Shown here: positions 32,613-41,449 of the stretch, piece after piece
How the letters are laid out: every line of letters starts with the position of its first letter
Position numbering within the stretch: position 1 is the stretch's first letter
DNA from: Gammaproteobacteria bacterium
GTDB taxonomy: Bacteria > Pseudomonadota > Gammaproteobacteria > Steroidobacterales > Woeseiaceae
Assembly (NCBI GenBank): GCA_030429005.1
Contig: JAUIDP010000011.1
Location: 1-62,358, forward strand
DNA: 62,358 nucleotides
Direction of reading: 5' to 3'
Notes under the pieces: generated by a model
Seen by the model: the letters and a program-made list of their open reading frames with translations, nothing else
Told to the model about the DNA's origin: nothing
The model's database searches: none
Program-made: the position numbers and the translations under genes

Positions 32613-35601
32613 TCGCCTGTCGAGTGGCGGCCGCCTGCAGCGATCGCAGCCCATACGCTTTTCGTTCAACGGCAAGACCTATGGCGCGTTTGCCGGCGAC
32701 ACGCTGGCATCGGGCCTGCTGGCGAACGGCGTTGCGGTCGTCGGTCGAAGTTTCAAGCTGCGTCGTCCGCGAGGCATCGTGGGCGCCGGTGCAGAGGAGC
32801 CCAACGCGATCGTCCAGGTCGGTCGCGGCGCTGCGGCAATCCCGAATTTGCGGGCAACCCAGGTGGAGCTCTACGACGGGCTGGTTGCGCGTTCCAGCAA
32901 AGGCTGGCCGAGCGTTAATTTTGATATCGGTGCAGTGAACGGCGCAGTTTCCCGGGTGCTGGCGGCCGGTTTTTATTACAAGACATTCATGTGGCCACAG
33001 CGGCTGTGGCATTACTATGAGCGCGGCATTCGCGCGTCGGCAGGATTCGGCACAGTTCCGGACGGGCCGGACCCGAATTACTACGTGCATCGAAACGCAC
33101 ACTGCGACATCCTCGTTGCCGGCGGCGGACCGGCCGGGCTGATGGCGGCTCTCGTTGCAGCACGATCCGGCGCGAGGGTCATCCTTGCCGACGAGCAATG
33201 CGAGTTCGGTGGCAGCCTGTTGGCAAGCCGGGAGCTTGTCGGCGATGTCGCTGCGCCTTACTGGGTTGGCGAGGTCGTGGCCGAGTTGTCGCGGATGGAA
33301 AACGTCACGTTGCTGAAGCGCAGTACCGTGTTCGGCTATTACGACCACAACTTCGTCGCAATTGCCGAGCGTTGCACGGACCACCTGGCGCCAGGTGAGT
33401 CCGGGGGTCCCCGCGAACGGCTCTGGCGGGTCCGGGCCCGCCAGGTCATCCTTGCCCAGGGCGCGATCGAGCGCCCGCTGGTGTTCTGCAACAACGATCG
33501 TCCCGGTGTCATGACAGCATCGGCCGTATCGACGTACATCAACCGTTATGCCGTCTGTCCCGGCGACAGCGCCGTGGTCTTCACGAATAACGATTCCGCG
33601 TACCAGGCTGCACTGGACCTCAATCGTGCCGGCGCCCGCGTCGTTGTCATCGACAGCCGGGCCGAGGGCGCGGCAGCGCTGGGTGCCGCCGCCAGGGAGG
33701 CCGGAATCCCGATCCTGCAGGGCCATGTCGTTTGCAATGTCAGCGGCCGGCGCAACGTGACCGGCGTTCGCGTCGCGTTGTGGAATGGCGACATCTCGGA
33801 GCGCGTGCACCCGGGTATCAACATTGATTGCGACCTCGTTGCGATGTCCGGTGGCTGGAGCCCGGCAGTGCACCTGCATTCCCAGTCCGGCGGCAGCAAT
33901 CACTGGAATGCAGACAAGCAGTGCTTTGTACCGGGCGACGCCGTGCAGGCCGCGTCCGTGGCCGGCGCCGCGGCCGGCGACTTTACGTCCCGGGCCTGCC
34001 TGCAGGGCGGTCACGATGCCGCCGCGGCTGCGCTGGCGGCCTGCGGGATGGCTGCAAAGGCCGTAGCGGTGCCGGAGGTTGACGATGTCGACGAACATGC
34101 CTTGCAGCCACTTTGGCGAGTGCCTGCCGCGAAGGATCCGGATCGATGCCCCAAGCAGTTCGTCGACTTCCAGAACGACACCAGTGTTGCGGATATTCGC
34201 CTCGCAGTTCGAGAGGGCTACCGCAATGTCGAGCATGTCAAACGGTACACGGCACTCGGCTTCGGTACGGACCAGGGCAAGCTGGGAAATATCAACGGCA
34301 TGGCCGTGCTCGCGGAATGCCTGGGCGAGGACATTCCGGCGGTCGGAACGACGACGTTCAGGCCGGCCTACACGCCAGTGACCTTCGGCCTCGGTGCCGG
34401 CGAGAATACCGGCGAGTTGCTGGACCCGCTGCGCAAAACTGCCATACACGCATGCCACGAACTGGCCGGCGCGCCGATGGAAGTTGTTGGCCAGTGGCAC
34501 CGGCCGTGGTTTTTCCCGCAACCCGGCGAAGACCTGCATGCGGCTGTCGAACGCGAGTGCCTGGCCGTGCGCAATCGCGTCGGCATGATGGACGCATCGA
34601 CGCTCGGCAAGATAGACGCCCGAGGCCCCGATGTCGTTGCGTTCCTCGAACGCATTTACACACATGACATCGGCAAGATGCAGGTTGGCCGCTGTGCTTA
34701 CGGCATCATGCTGGGAGAAGACGGGATGCTGATGGATGACGGCGTCATGGCGCGCATCGGCGAACAGCAGTTCTACCTGACGACCACGACCGGCGGCGCG
34801 GCACATGTCCTGGCCTGGCTAGAGTCCTGGCTGCAAACGGAATGGCCGGAACTCGAGGTTTACCTGACGTCGCTGACCGACCAGTACTCGACGATTGCTG
34901 TCGCCGGGCCAAAAAGTCGTGAGGTGCTCCAGTCGCTGGATTGCACAGTCGACCTGGACAGGGAGTCGTTTGCCTTCATGAGCGTGCGGGAAGCCGAACT
35001 CGCCGGCATGCCGGTGCAGTTGTTCCGTGTCAGTTTCAGCGGCGAACTGGCTTTTGAAGTGAACGTCGACAGCCGCTACGCGGCCGACATGTGGCGCGCG
35101 ATCGCCGCGGCGGGTGAGCCGTTCGGTATGACGCCGTATGGCACGGAAGCGATGCACGTGTTGCGCGCCGAAAAAGGTTTCGTCATCGTCGGCCAGGATA
35201 CCGACGGCTCGGTGACGCCTCTCGACCTGCGGATGAACTGGTTACTGTCCAAGCAGAAGGACTTTCTCGGCAAGCGCTCACTGGCGCGCCCCGATTGCCT
35301 GCGTCCGGATCGCAAACAGCTGGTCGGCCTGTTGTCGGTCGATGGCAGGACCGTTATTCCCGAAGGCACGCAACTCGTCGACGACCCGGAGGCGCCTGTG
35401 CCGGTGCCAATGTGTGGTCATGTGACATCGAGCTACTACAGTGCCTGTCTGCAGCAGCCGATTGCGCTGGCCCTGGTCGCCGCGGGTCGGCAACGGCACG
35501 ACGAAAGGATTTATGCCGCGCTGGCCGATGGCAGTGCGGTCGCCGTCACGATCACGTCGCCGGTCTTCTACGATGCAGAAGGTGAGCGACAACATGTCTG
35601 A
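32602..35601 (+). CDS. soxA: Heterotetrameric sarcosine oxidase, alpha subunit
   Basis: 999 residues, standard for SoxA. An N-terminal ferredoxin-like segment (FSFNGKTYGAFAGDTLASGLL) comes first, then a central NAD/FAD-type domain (ILVAGGGPAGLMAALVAARSG near 170) and a C-terminal GcvT-like THF-binding half (from ~620; GTEAMHVLRAEKGFVIVGQD near 850). The N-terminal CNNDRPGVMTASAVSTYINR block is typical of the subunit. GTG start 32602 lies inside the end of soxD. Long open frames on the opposite strand are shadows. Confidence 0.92.
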   Translation: MSSNRLSSGGRLQRSQPIRFSFNGKTYGAFAGDTLASGLLANGVAVVGRSFKLRRPRGIVGAGAEEPNAIVQVGRGAAAIPNLRATQVELYDGLVARSSKGWPSVNFDIGAVNGAVSRVLAAGFYYKTFMWPQRLWHYYERGIRASAGFGTVPDGPDPNYYVHRNAHCDILVAGGGPAGLMAALVAARSGARVILADEQCEFGGSLLASRELVGDVAAPYWVGEVVAELSRMENVTLLKRSTVFGYYDHNFVAIAERCTDHLAPGESGGPRERLWRVRARQVILAQGAIERPLVFCNNDRPGVMTASAVSTYINRYAVCPGDSAVVFTNNDSAYQAALDLNRAGARVVVIDSRAEGAAALGAAAREAGIPILQGHVVCNVSGRRNVTGVRVALWNGDISERVHPGINIDCDLVAMSGGWSPAVHLHSQSGGSNHWNADKQCFVPGDAVQAASVAGAAAGDFTSRACLQGGHDAAAAALAACGMAAKAVAVPEVDDVDEHALQPLWRVPAAKDPDRCPKQFVDFQNDTSVADIRLAVREGYRNVEHVKRYTALGFGTDQGKLGNINGMAVLAECLGEDIPAVGTTTFRPAYTPVTFGLGAGENTGELLDPLRKTAIHACHELAGAPMEVVGQWHRPWFFPQPGEDLHAAVERECLAVRNRVGMMDASTLGKIDARGPDVVAFLERIYTHDIGKMQVGRCAYGIMLGEDGMLMDDGVMARIGEQQFYLTTTTGGAAHVLAWLESWLQTEWPELEVYLTSLTDQYSTIAVAGPKSREVLQSLDCTVDLDRESFAFMSVREAELAGMPVQLFRVSFSGELAFEVNVDSRYAADMWRAIAAAGEPFGMTPYGTEAMHVLRAEKGFVIVGQDTDGSVTPLDLRMNWLLSKQKDFLGKRSLARPDCLRPDRKQLVGLLSVDGRTVIPEGTQLVDDPEAPVPVPMCGHVTSSYYSACLQQPIALALVAAGRQRHDERIYAALADGSAVAVTITSPVFYDAEGERQHV

Positions 35602-36127
35602 CAGCGCGCTCCAGTTGCAACGAGTCAATGATGCCGGCTTCATCAACCTGCGTGGCAGCGTCGACAACAAAGACTTCCTCGCGGCAATCGAGCGGGTTGC
35701 CGGCGTTGCGTTGCCGCTCGAGGCCAATACGTTCCATGGCGATGTCACGCGGGCCTACTGGCTTGGCCCGGACGAATGGTTGCTGCAATGTCGCGAGAGT
35801 GACGTTGCCAATTTGCAACAGGCACTGGACGAGACCTTGCGTGGCCAGCACACGGCAGTTAATGATCTGACCGGCGGGTTCGTGATGTATGGCCTGCGTG
35901 GTCCGGGCGCCGCTGAGCTACTGGCGGCCGGCTGCACACTGGACCTGCACCCGCTGGTATTCACCCCGGGTTGCTGTGCACAGTCCGGGCTCGCGAAGGC
36001 AACGGTGCTGCTCGCGAGGCCGAAAAGTACGGACGGCTTCGATGTCATCGTTCGCCGCAGTTTTGCCGATTATTTATGGCAGTGGCTGGCGCGCACGGGG
36101 CGCGATGCCAGGATTGAAGTCACCTGA
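35594..36127 (+). CDS. soxG: Heterotetrameric sarcosine oxidase, gamma subunit
   Basis: 177 residues from ATG 35594, overlapping soxA by eight bases. SoxG family features are visible: RAYWLGPDEWLL, VNDLTGGFVMYGLRGPGAAELL, then FTPGCCAQSGLAKATVLLAR and the C-terminal SFADYLWQWL. It completes the sarcosine oxidase tetramer. The regulator gene starts 21 bp further on. Confidence 0.88.
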   Translation: MSDSALQLQRVNDAGFINLRGSVDNKDFLAAIERVAGVALPLEANTFHGDVTRAYWLGPDEWLLQCRESDVANLQQALDETLRGQHTAVNDLTGGFVMYGLRGPGAAELLAAGCTLDLHPLVFTPGCCAQSGLAKATVLLARPKSTDGFDVIVRRSFADYLWQWLARTGRDARIEVT

Positions 36128-36148
36128 GACGCGCCTCATACTGCGCCA

Positions 36149-37120
36149 ATGAACGATGGCGCAAACATTCGGCATACCACGCGGTTTGCATTCTTGCTGG
36201 TCAACGATTTTACGTTGATCTCGATGTCATCCGCTGTCGAACCATTGCGCATGGCAAACCGGATTGCCGGTCGGGATGTTTACCACTGGAAAACCGTAGC
36301 CGAAACCGCCGGTCCGGTGTTCGCAAGCGATGGCATGTCGCTCAATGTCGACCACGGCATCGAGGATCCGGATGTGCTGAACGGCATTGATGTGCTCATC
36401 GTCTGCGGCGGCGTTAACATAGAGGCAAACGTCACCGATGCCATTATTCGCTGGCTGCGTTCTGTTGCCGGCAAGAACATTGCATTCGGTTCGACCTGTA
36501 CCGGCAGTTATGTCCTGGCGGCTGCCGGTTTGCTCGACGGCTATCGTTGCAGCGTGCACTGGGAGAACATGGGGCCGATGACCGACATGTTCCCGAAGGT
36601 GCACGTCAGCCGCAACGTTTATACGATCGATCGCGACCGCTACACCTGCTCCGGCGGAACGTCGCCGGTCGACATGATGCTGCAGTTGATCGAAACGGAA
36701 TGCGGCACGCAGGTCAGCGCGGGTGTTGCGGAGCAGTTCATCTACGAAAGGATCCGGCGGGCCGGCGAACGCCAACGGGTGCCGTTGCGACACCTGGTCG
36801 GAAACCAGTCGGAGAAGCTGGTCATTGCAGTGGAGTTGATGGAAGCGAATATTCGCGAGCCGATCAGCCAGGTGGATATCGCCGAGTACACCGGCATTTC
36901 ACGTCGCCAGCTGCAGCGTTTGTTCGAGCGCTATCTCAAGTGCACCCCGTCACGCTACTACTCGCAGATTCGCCTGGCGAGGGCACGCGAACTGCTGCAC
37001 CAGACGAGCATGAGCCTGGTGGAGATATCTGCTCTGACCGGCTTTGTGTCGAGTTCGCACTTCAGCAAGAGCTACAAGGAACAGTTCGGCCACTCGCCAA
37101 GCGCGGAACGCAAGCGCTAG
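36149..37120 (+). CDS. GlxA-family AraC regulator (GbdR/CdhR-like)
   Basis: 323 residues. Residues ~10-190 form a DJ-1/PfpI-like amidotransferase fold (FAFLLVNDFTLISMSSAVEP near the start; STCTGSYVLAAAGLLDGYR in the nucleophile-elbow region). The C-terminal ~100 residues are an AraC helix-turn-helix pair (ISQVDIAEYTGISRRQLQRL, then LVEISALTGFVSSSHFSKSY). This architecture is that of GbdR and CdhR, activators that sense glycine betaine/dimethylglycine or carnitine. At the end of the soxBDAG genes it probably activates the demethylation and carnitine genes of the island. Its 3' end overlaps the convergent MFS gene by four bases. Confidence 0.82.
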   Translation: MNDGANIRHTTRFAFLLVNDFTLISMSSAVEPLRMANRIAGRDVYHWKTVAETAGPVFASDGMSLNVDHGIEDPDVLNGIDVLIVCGGVNIEANVTDAIIRWLRSVAGKNIAFGSTCTGSYVLAAAGLLDGYRCSVHWENMGPMTDMFPKVHVSRNVYTIDRDRYTCSGGTSPVDMMLQLIETECGTQVSAGVAEQFIYERIRRAGERQRVPLRHLVGNQSEKLVIAVELMEANIREPISQVDIAEYTGISRRQLQRLFERYLKCTPSRYYSQIRLARARELLHQTSMSLVEISALTGFVSSSHFSKSYKEQFGHSPSAERKR

Positions 37121-38427
37121 TCCTTTGCGTCGGTATCGGCGCAATCCTCGAGGTACTGGATCTCTTCTTCGTACACCTGTGACGCGGTATAGGCAGTTGC
37201 CAGGGCATCGCCAAACTCGGTGTGATGTTCGGTCGGCGTCCGGCTGCGCCGCATGACTCGTTGCAATGTATACAGTGCCAGCAGAACGTGCACGAGAGCC
37301 GTTGTCAGGTACAGGCCGGCGGGACCCGCGGCTTCCATGACAGTTGAGGCGAGGAACGGGCCGACGATGGCGCCACCGCCGAACATCAGCAACAGGCCGC
37401 TCGAAACCATGACGTAGTCGTCCGCGTCTGCATAATCGTTCGCATGCGCAACAGCGATGGCGTAAATCGGAAAGGCGAACATTCCCCAGGCAGCAGCGAG
37501 CAGGATAATGCCGGTAAAGCCGATGTCTGCTGCCAGGAACACGATTGCACCGGCGATTATTGCGCCGCACATCGCCGACAGCGCCATCGTGCGGCGTCGA
37601 CCGATCCGGTCGGACAGTATGCCGAGCGGCCATTGCGCGACAGCTCCGCCGACGACTGCAGCCGACATGAACCACGCCGCAAGAGCTGGGTCGCCCGAGA
37701 TTCCTGCTGTAAAAACCGGCGCCAGTGACCAGAAGGCACCATTGGAAATACCGACGGCAACACAGCCGACCGTGCCGGCGGGCGACAGCTTGAAGAGCCG
37801 CCGGATATCGACTTCGACCTCGTGCGGCTGATCCGGCGTCTTGGACTTGGTCAGCGCCACCGGGACGGCACCCAGTGACACGAGGACAGATGCGATGATG
37901 AACAGCTGCAAGCCGGCCGGGTCGTACAGCAATGTCATCATCTGGCCGCCGGCCATCACGGTCAGTGTAATCATGACGTAGGTCGAGAAGACGATGCCGC
38001 GATTCTCATTCGTCGACTGCTCGTTCAGCCACGACTCGATGACCACGTACAGGACGGCAAAACAGAAACCGGTCAGCGAGCGCAGGAAAGTCCATGCCAG
38101 CGGGTGCATCACGAGGCCGTGCAACAGCGGTGCGGCCGACGCCAGCGCTGTCATAGCAAGAAACACGCGCACGTGACCAACACTCTTGACGAGTTCACCG
38201 CCTTTCAGGCAGCCGACGGTAAAGCCGAAAAAGTAGGCTGCACCGATCACACCGATGGACAGTGTCGAAAACATCTCCAGCGATGCACGCACCGGCAGCA
38301 GAGTGCCCTGCATACCCTGGCCCGTCAGAAGAATCGCCACGCCGAGCAGTAGCATGGCGACCGGGGCAAGTGCCTGTCTCACTGGCTGGCGTCCGTCAGG
38401 TGTCTGCTTCGACACCCAGCCGCTCAT
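37117..38427 (-). CDS. MFS transporter
   Basis: 436 residues with about 12 membrane helices, related to the YcaD-type group. ALAPVAMLLLGVAILLTGQG forms helix 1, GVIGAAYFFGFTVGC helix 2, and ESWLNEQSTNENRG is the loop signature common in this group. Residues before ~16 overlap the 3' end of the upstream gene, and a GTG at 38382 is an alternative start. The C-terminal ~45 residues are cytosolic and acidic. Substrate unknown. Last gene of a minus-strand operon with a TPP enzyme, an aldehyde dehydrogenase and two flavoproteins. Confidence 0.8.
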   Translation of the reverse strand: MSGWVSKQTPDGRQPVRQALAPVAMLLLGVAILLTGQGMQGTLLPVRASLEMFSTLSIGVIGAAYFFGFTVGCLKGGELVKSVGHVRVFLAMTALASAAPLLHGLVMHPLAWTFLRSLTGFCFAVLYVVIESWLNEQSTNENRGIVFSTYVMITLTVMAGGQMMTLLYDPAGLQLFIIASVLVSLGAVPVALTKSKTPDQPHEVEVDIRRLFKLSPAGTVGCVAVGISNGAFWSLAPVFTAGISGDPALAAWFMSAAVVGGAVAQWPLGILSDRIGRRRTMALSAMCGAIIAGAIVFLAADIGFTGIILLAAAWGMFAFPIYAIAVAHANDYADADDYVMVSSGLLLMFGGGAIVGPFLASTVMEAAGPAGLYLTTALVHVLLALYTLQRVMRRSRTPTEHHTEFGDALATAYTASQVYEEEIQYLEDCADTDAKD

Positions 38428-39436
38428 GCATGACCGGGCTGGTCGTCGTGTATTGCAGATGCACTTTTTTGCCGGGTTCGATGATGGCTTTTGCAGCGAA
38501 TGCCGCCAGCGCAGCTTCGTGAAAACCGCTCAGGATCAGTTTCTTTTTGCCGGGGTAATAGTTGATGTCACCGATCGCAAAAATTCCGGGGATATTCGTC
38601 TGGAATTTCTCGGTATCGACGTTGACCGTTTTCCGATTCAGGTCCAGCCCCCATTCCGCAATGGGGCCGAGTTTCGGAGCAAGGCCGAAGAAGGCCATCA
38701 GTACGTCGGTCGGCAGCTCGACCTCGCCGCCGGCATTCTTCGCGATGGTAACGGTAGTGACGCGGCTGCCGTCGTCGGTGAAACCGCTGATCTTGCCTTC
38801 GACGAATTGCGCTTTGCCAGCAGCGCACAAGGCCATGAGCTGGTCGACAGTTGCCTGCGCGCCGCGAAACTCTGGCCGCCTGTGCACTATTGTCATGCTC
38901 TTGGCGCGTTCAGCGAGCGCAACAGTCCAGTCCAGCGCCGAGTCGCCGCCGCCGAGGATGACGATGTCCTTGCCGGCGAACTGGTCCGGGTCCCGTACCC
39001 GGTAGAACACATTGCTGTCTTCAAACGCTTCGAGTCCGGCGAGGCGAATCTTGCGCGGCTGGAACGATCCGACACCGCCGGCAACAAAAACGGTTTTCGT
39101 CAGGAACACCTTGTCTTTAGCTGTCTTGACAATGAAGGCGCCGTCATCCTGTCGACTGACTTCCAGCACTTCTTCGCCCAGGTGAAATGTCGCGTCGAAA
39201 GGCTCAATCTGCTGCATCAGCGACGTAACCAGTTCCGCACCGGTGCACACCGGGATTCCGGGGATATCGTAGATCGGCTTGTCCGGGTACAGCTCTGCGC
39301 ACTGGCCGCCAACGACGGGCAGGGAATCGAGTATGTGGCAATTGATGCCGAGCAGTCCCAGCTCGAAAACCTGGAACAGGCCGCAGGGCCCGGCACCGAC
39401 GATCAACGCGTCTGTCTCAATGATGTTCGTGTTCAT
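38396..39436 (-). CDS. Ferredoxin-NADP reductase type 2-like flavoprotein
   Basis: 346 residues of the thioredoxin-reductase-like fold but without the CxxC. FAD site GAGPCGLFQVFELG near 14-27, then PVVGGQCAELYPDKPIYDIPG, a second nucleotide site GGGDSALDWTVAL near 163, and GIFAIGDINYYPGKKKLILS near 290. These are hallmarks of type-2 ferredoxin/flavodoxin-NADP reductases (YumC-like). It probably shuttles electrons between NADPH and a ferredoxin or flavodoxin. It lies 12 bp after the FMN reductase gene in the same operon. The partner protein is not in the window. Confidence 0.8.
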   Translation of the reverse strand: MNTNIIETDALIVGAGPCGLFQVFELGLLGINCHILDSLPVVGGQCAELYPDKPIYDIPGIPVCTGAELVTSLMQQIEPFDATFHLGEEVLEVSRQDDGAFIVKTAKDKVFLTKTVFVAGGVGSFQPRKIRLAGLEAFEDSNVFYRVRDPDQFAGKDIVILGGGDSALDWTVALAERAKSMTIVHRRPEFRGAQATVDQLMALCAAGKAQFVEGKISGFTDDGSRVTTVTIAKNAGGEVELPTDVLMAFFGLAPKLGPIAEWGLDLNRKTVNVDTEKFQTNIPGIFAIGDINYYPGKKKLILSGFHEAALAAFAAKAIIEPGKKVHLQYTTTSPVMHERLGVEADT

Positions 39437-39448
39437 TTGCGAAAGATA

Positions 39449-40018
39449 CTACAGATTGTTGCGCGCATCCCTTAAGGCAACGGCATACCACTCGTATTCG
39501 TCGAGGAACTTGCTGACGCGCGCATTATAGGCATCGTCGAGCGCATTACCATCCTCGTCAAACGCTTTCTGGACCTGTGGCACGACAAAAGTCGGTGGTA
39601 TCGGCGGGGCGCCGAGCTGCGACATTGTCAGGCGCAGCGGTGCGTGCGTCTTGGTGCCGGCAAACGAGCCTCCGGAGTAGCTCGCAATCGCGCTGGCCTT
39701 GCGCCGGTACTGCGGCAGAAAGTGATCGAGCAGGTTTTTCAGGGCAGGTGGTATGCCGGCATTGTATTCGCCGGACACGATGACAAAGCCGTCAGCATCG
39801 TCCAGGATCCCGGCAACCTGCTGCATAGCCGTAGGTGCGGTTCCGTCCTCGTATTCGCTGAAGCGCAGGTCGAGCATTGGCAACGGGTATTCCAGCGGGT
39901 CAACCAGCGTGACGGCATGGCCGCGCTCAGCCAGCTGCCTGACCAGGAAGCGCGCCGCCCTGATGCCCTGGCGGTTGCGGCGCACACTCCCGTAGATGAC
40001 GGCGGTTTTCAGGGACAT
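39449..40018 (-). CDS. NADPH-dependent FMN reductase-family protein
   Basis: 189 residues with the flavodoxin-like FMN-binding pattern: VIYGSVRRNRQGIRAARFLV at the start and GFVIVSGEYNAGIPPALKNLLDH near 85-107, the loop that binds the flavin. It could reduce FMN, quinones or azo compounds; substrate specificity is not visible. It starts 12 bp after the aldehyde dehydrogenase gene in the minus-strand operon. Confidence 0.8.
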   Translation of the reverse strand: MSLKTAVIYGSVRRNRQGIRAARFLVRQLAERGHAVTLVDPLEYPLPMLDLRFSEYEDGTAPTAMQQVAGILDDADGFVIVSGEYNAGIPPALKNLLDHFLPQYRRKASAIASYSGGSFAGTKTHAPLRLTMSQLGAPPIPPTFVVPQVQKAFDEDGNALDDAYNARVSKFLDEYEWYAVALRDARNNL

Positions 40019-40030
40019 CGATTGTCCTCC

Positions 40031-41449
40031 CTACAATTCGGCTGAGCGCGTAACCAGCATCTTGTCGATCTGCATGTCTTCCAGCGTGTATGGGATGCCG
40101 CCGACGCCCAGCCCGGACTCGCGCAATCCGGCGAAGGGCATGACGTCGTCGCGGAACGCCGTGTGATCGTTGACCATAACCGCCGATGCGTCGAGTTGTC
40201 GATACAGCTTGTTGGCGGTGTCGACATCATCGGTGAACACCGCGGCCTGGAAAGCGACTGGCAGGGAATTGGCCTGTGCAATTGCGGCATCGAGATCATC
40301 GTAGCCGTAGACGCAGACAACCGGGCCGAACACCTCGAGGGTGCTGACCTTCGCGTCGGCCGGCGGATTCAGAAGGACAGTCGGGGCATAGCAATTATTG
40401 TCGAGAATCTTGCCACCGCTGAGGATCTCGGCACCGGCCGCGACGGCTTCGTCGACCCAGGTGTCGACTCGTTCGACTTCGCCGGCCCGGATCAGCGGGC
40501 CGACTTCTGTCGCCGGGTCTTCCGGGGCGCCGACGACCAGCTTGCCGGCGATGTCTGCCAGCGCTGTCGCAAAACTGCGCGCGTCGGCGCGCGGTGCGAA
40601 TACGCGCTGTACTGATACGCAGACTTGCCCGGCATGATAGAAACCACCTTTTGCCGTCGCTGCCAGCGCGGCATCGGGCCGGTAGGGCGGTACGAGGAAC
40701 AGTGGCGCAACGCCGCCGTGCTCCAATGCGCAACGGGCGCCCGGCGCCAGCCGGGAACGCAGCATCCAGCCGACCCGGGCACTGCCGATAAAACTGAAGA
40801 AGCCGACGCGTGCGTCAGTGACGAGCGCTTCGGCGGTAGCACGATCTTCCGTCAGCGCAACCTGGCACCAGGCTTCCGGCAGGCCGGCCTGCCGGAGAAT
40901 TTCGACAAAACGAATGCAGGAAAGCGGCGTATCTGCGGCCGGCTTTACAATGACCGGGCAGCCGGACGCAACAGCGGGACCGACCTGGTGGACGATCAGG
41001 TTGAGCGGGTGATTGAACGCACTGACCGCAACGACCACGCCGATCGGCTCCTTTTGCGTGAATGCGCTTCTGCCAGTCGTTGCCGGCGTCGTGCCGAGCG
41101 CGATAACGGACCCGGTGTGTGAGCGAATGCCTTCGGCGCACAGGCGAACGCCGTCGATGGCCCGGATTACCTCGACCTTCGAGTCGGCATACGGCTTGCC
41201 GCCCTCGCTGGCAGCCAGCAAGGTCAGTTCCTCGACTTGCAACTGCATGATGTCCGCGGTCCTCTGTAGAATGCCGATCCGCTCGGGTTTCGACAGCCAG
41301 CGGGACCGGTCCCTGTAGAGGGAGTAGGCAATGTGCAGCGCCTCATCTACGTGCTGCTCGTCGCAGCTGGCGACGCGGTCGAGCACGCGGCCATCGTATG
41401 GCGACCGGACGACGAGCTCGCCGGCAGCCGGGCGATCGGACACCAGCAT
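40031..41449 (-). CDS. Aldehyde dehydrogenase
   Basis: 472 residues from ATG 41449, which shares TGATG with the stop of the TPP enzyme gene; the longer upstream frame is a shadow. NAD-dependent ALDH landmarks are present: IGVVVAVSAFNHPLNLIVHQ, ALEHGGVAPLFLVPP (the catalytic Glu region, with Glu kept), GGFYHAGQVCVSVQRVF containing the nucleophilic Cys, and LEVFGPVVCVYGYDD. The Glu region reads EHGGVAP rather than the usual ELGG..P. Substrate unknown; coupling to the TPP enzyme suggests it oxidises an aldehyde released by that enzyme. Confidence 0.85.
   Translation of the reverse strand: MLVSDRPAAGELVVRSPYDGRVLDRVASCDEQHVDEALHIAYSLYRDRSRWLSKPERIGILQRTADIMQLQVEELTLLAASEGGKPYADSKVEVIRAIDGVRLCAEGIRSHTGSVIALGTTPATTGRSAFTQKEPIGVVVAVSAFNHPLNLIVHQVGPAVASGCPVIVKPAADTPLSCIRFVEILRQAGLPEAWCQVALTEDRATAEALVTDARVGFFSFIGSARVGWMLRSRLAPGARCALEHGGVAPLFLVPPYRPDAALAATAKGGFYHAGQVCVSVQRVFAPRADARSFATALADIAGKLVVGAPEDPATEVGPLIRAGEVERVDTWVDEAVAAGAEILSGGKILDNNCYAPTVLLNPPADAKVSTLEVFGPVVCVYGYDDLDAAIAQANSLPVAFQAAVFTDDVDTANKLYRQLDASAVMVNDHTAFRDDVMPFAGLRESGLGVGGIPYTLEDMQIDKMLVTRSAEL

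Noticed and set aside
32488-34806. 772-residue minus-strand frame
   Set aside because: It lies entirely antisense to soxA, whose family match is clear, and its Arg/His/Gln-rich product looks like a GC-skew shadow.
38255-39475. 406-residue plus-strand frame
   Set aside because: Antisense to the ferredoxin-NADP reductase-like gene; no signal, no ribosome binding site, composition of a shadow.
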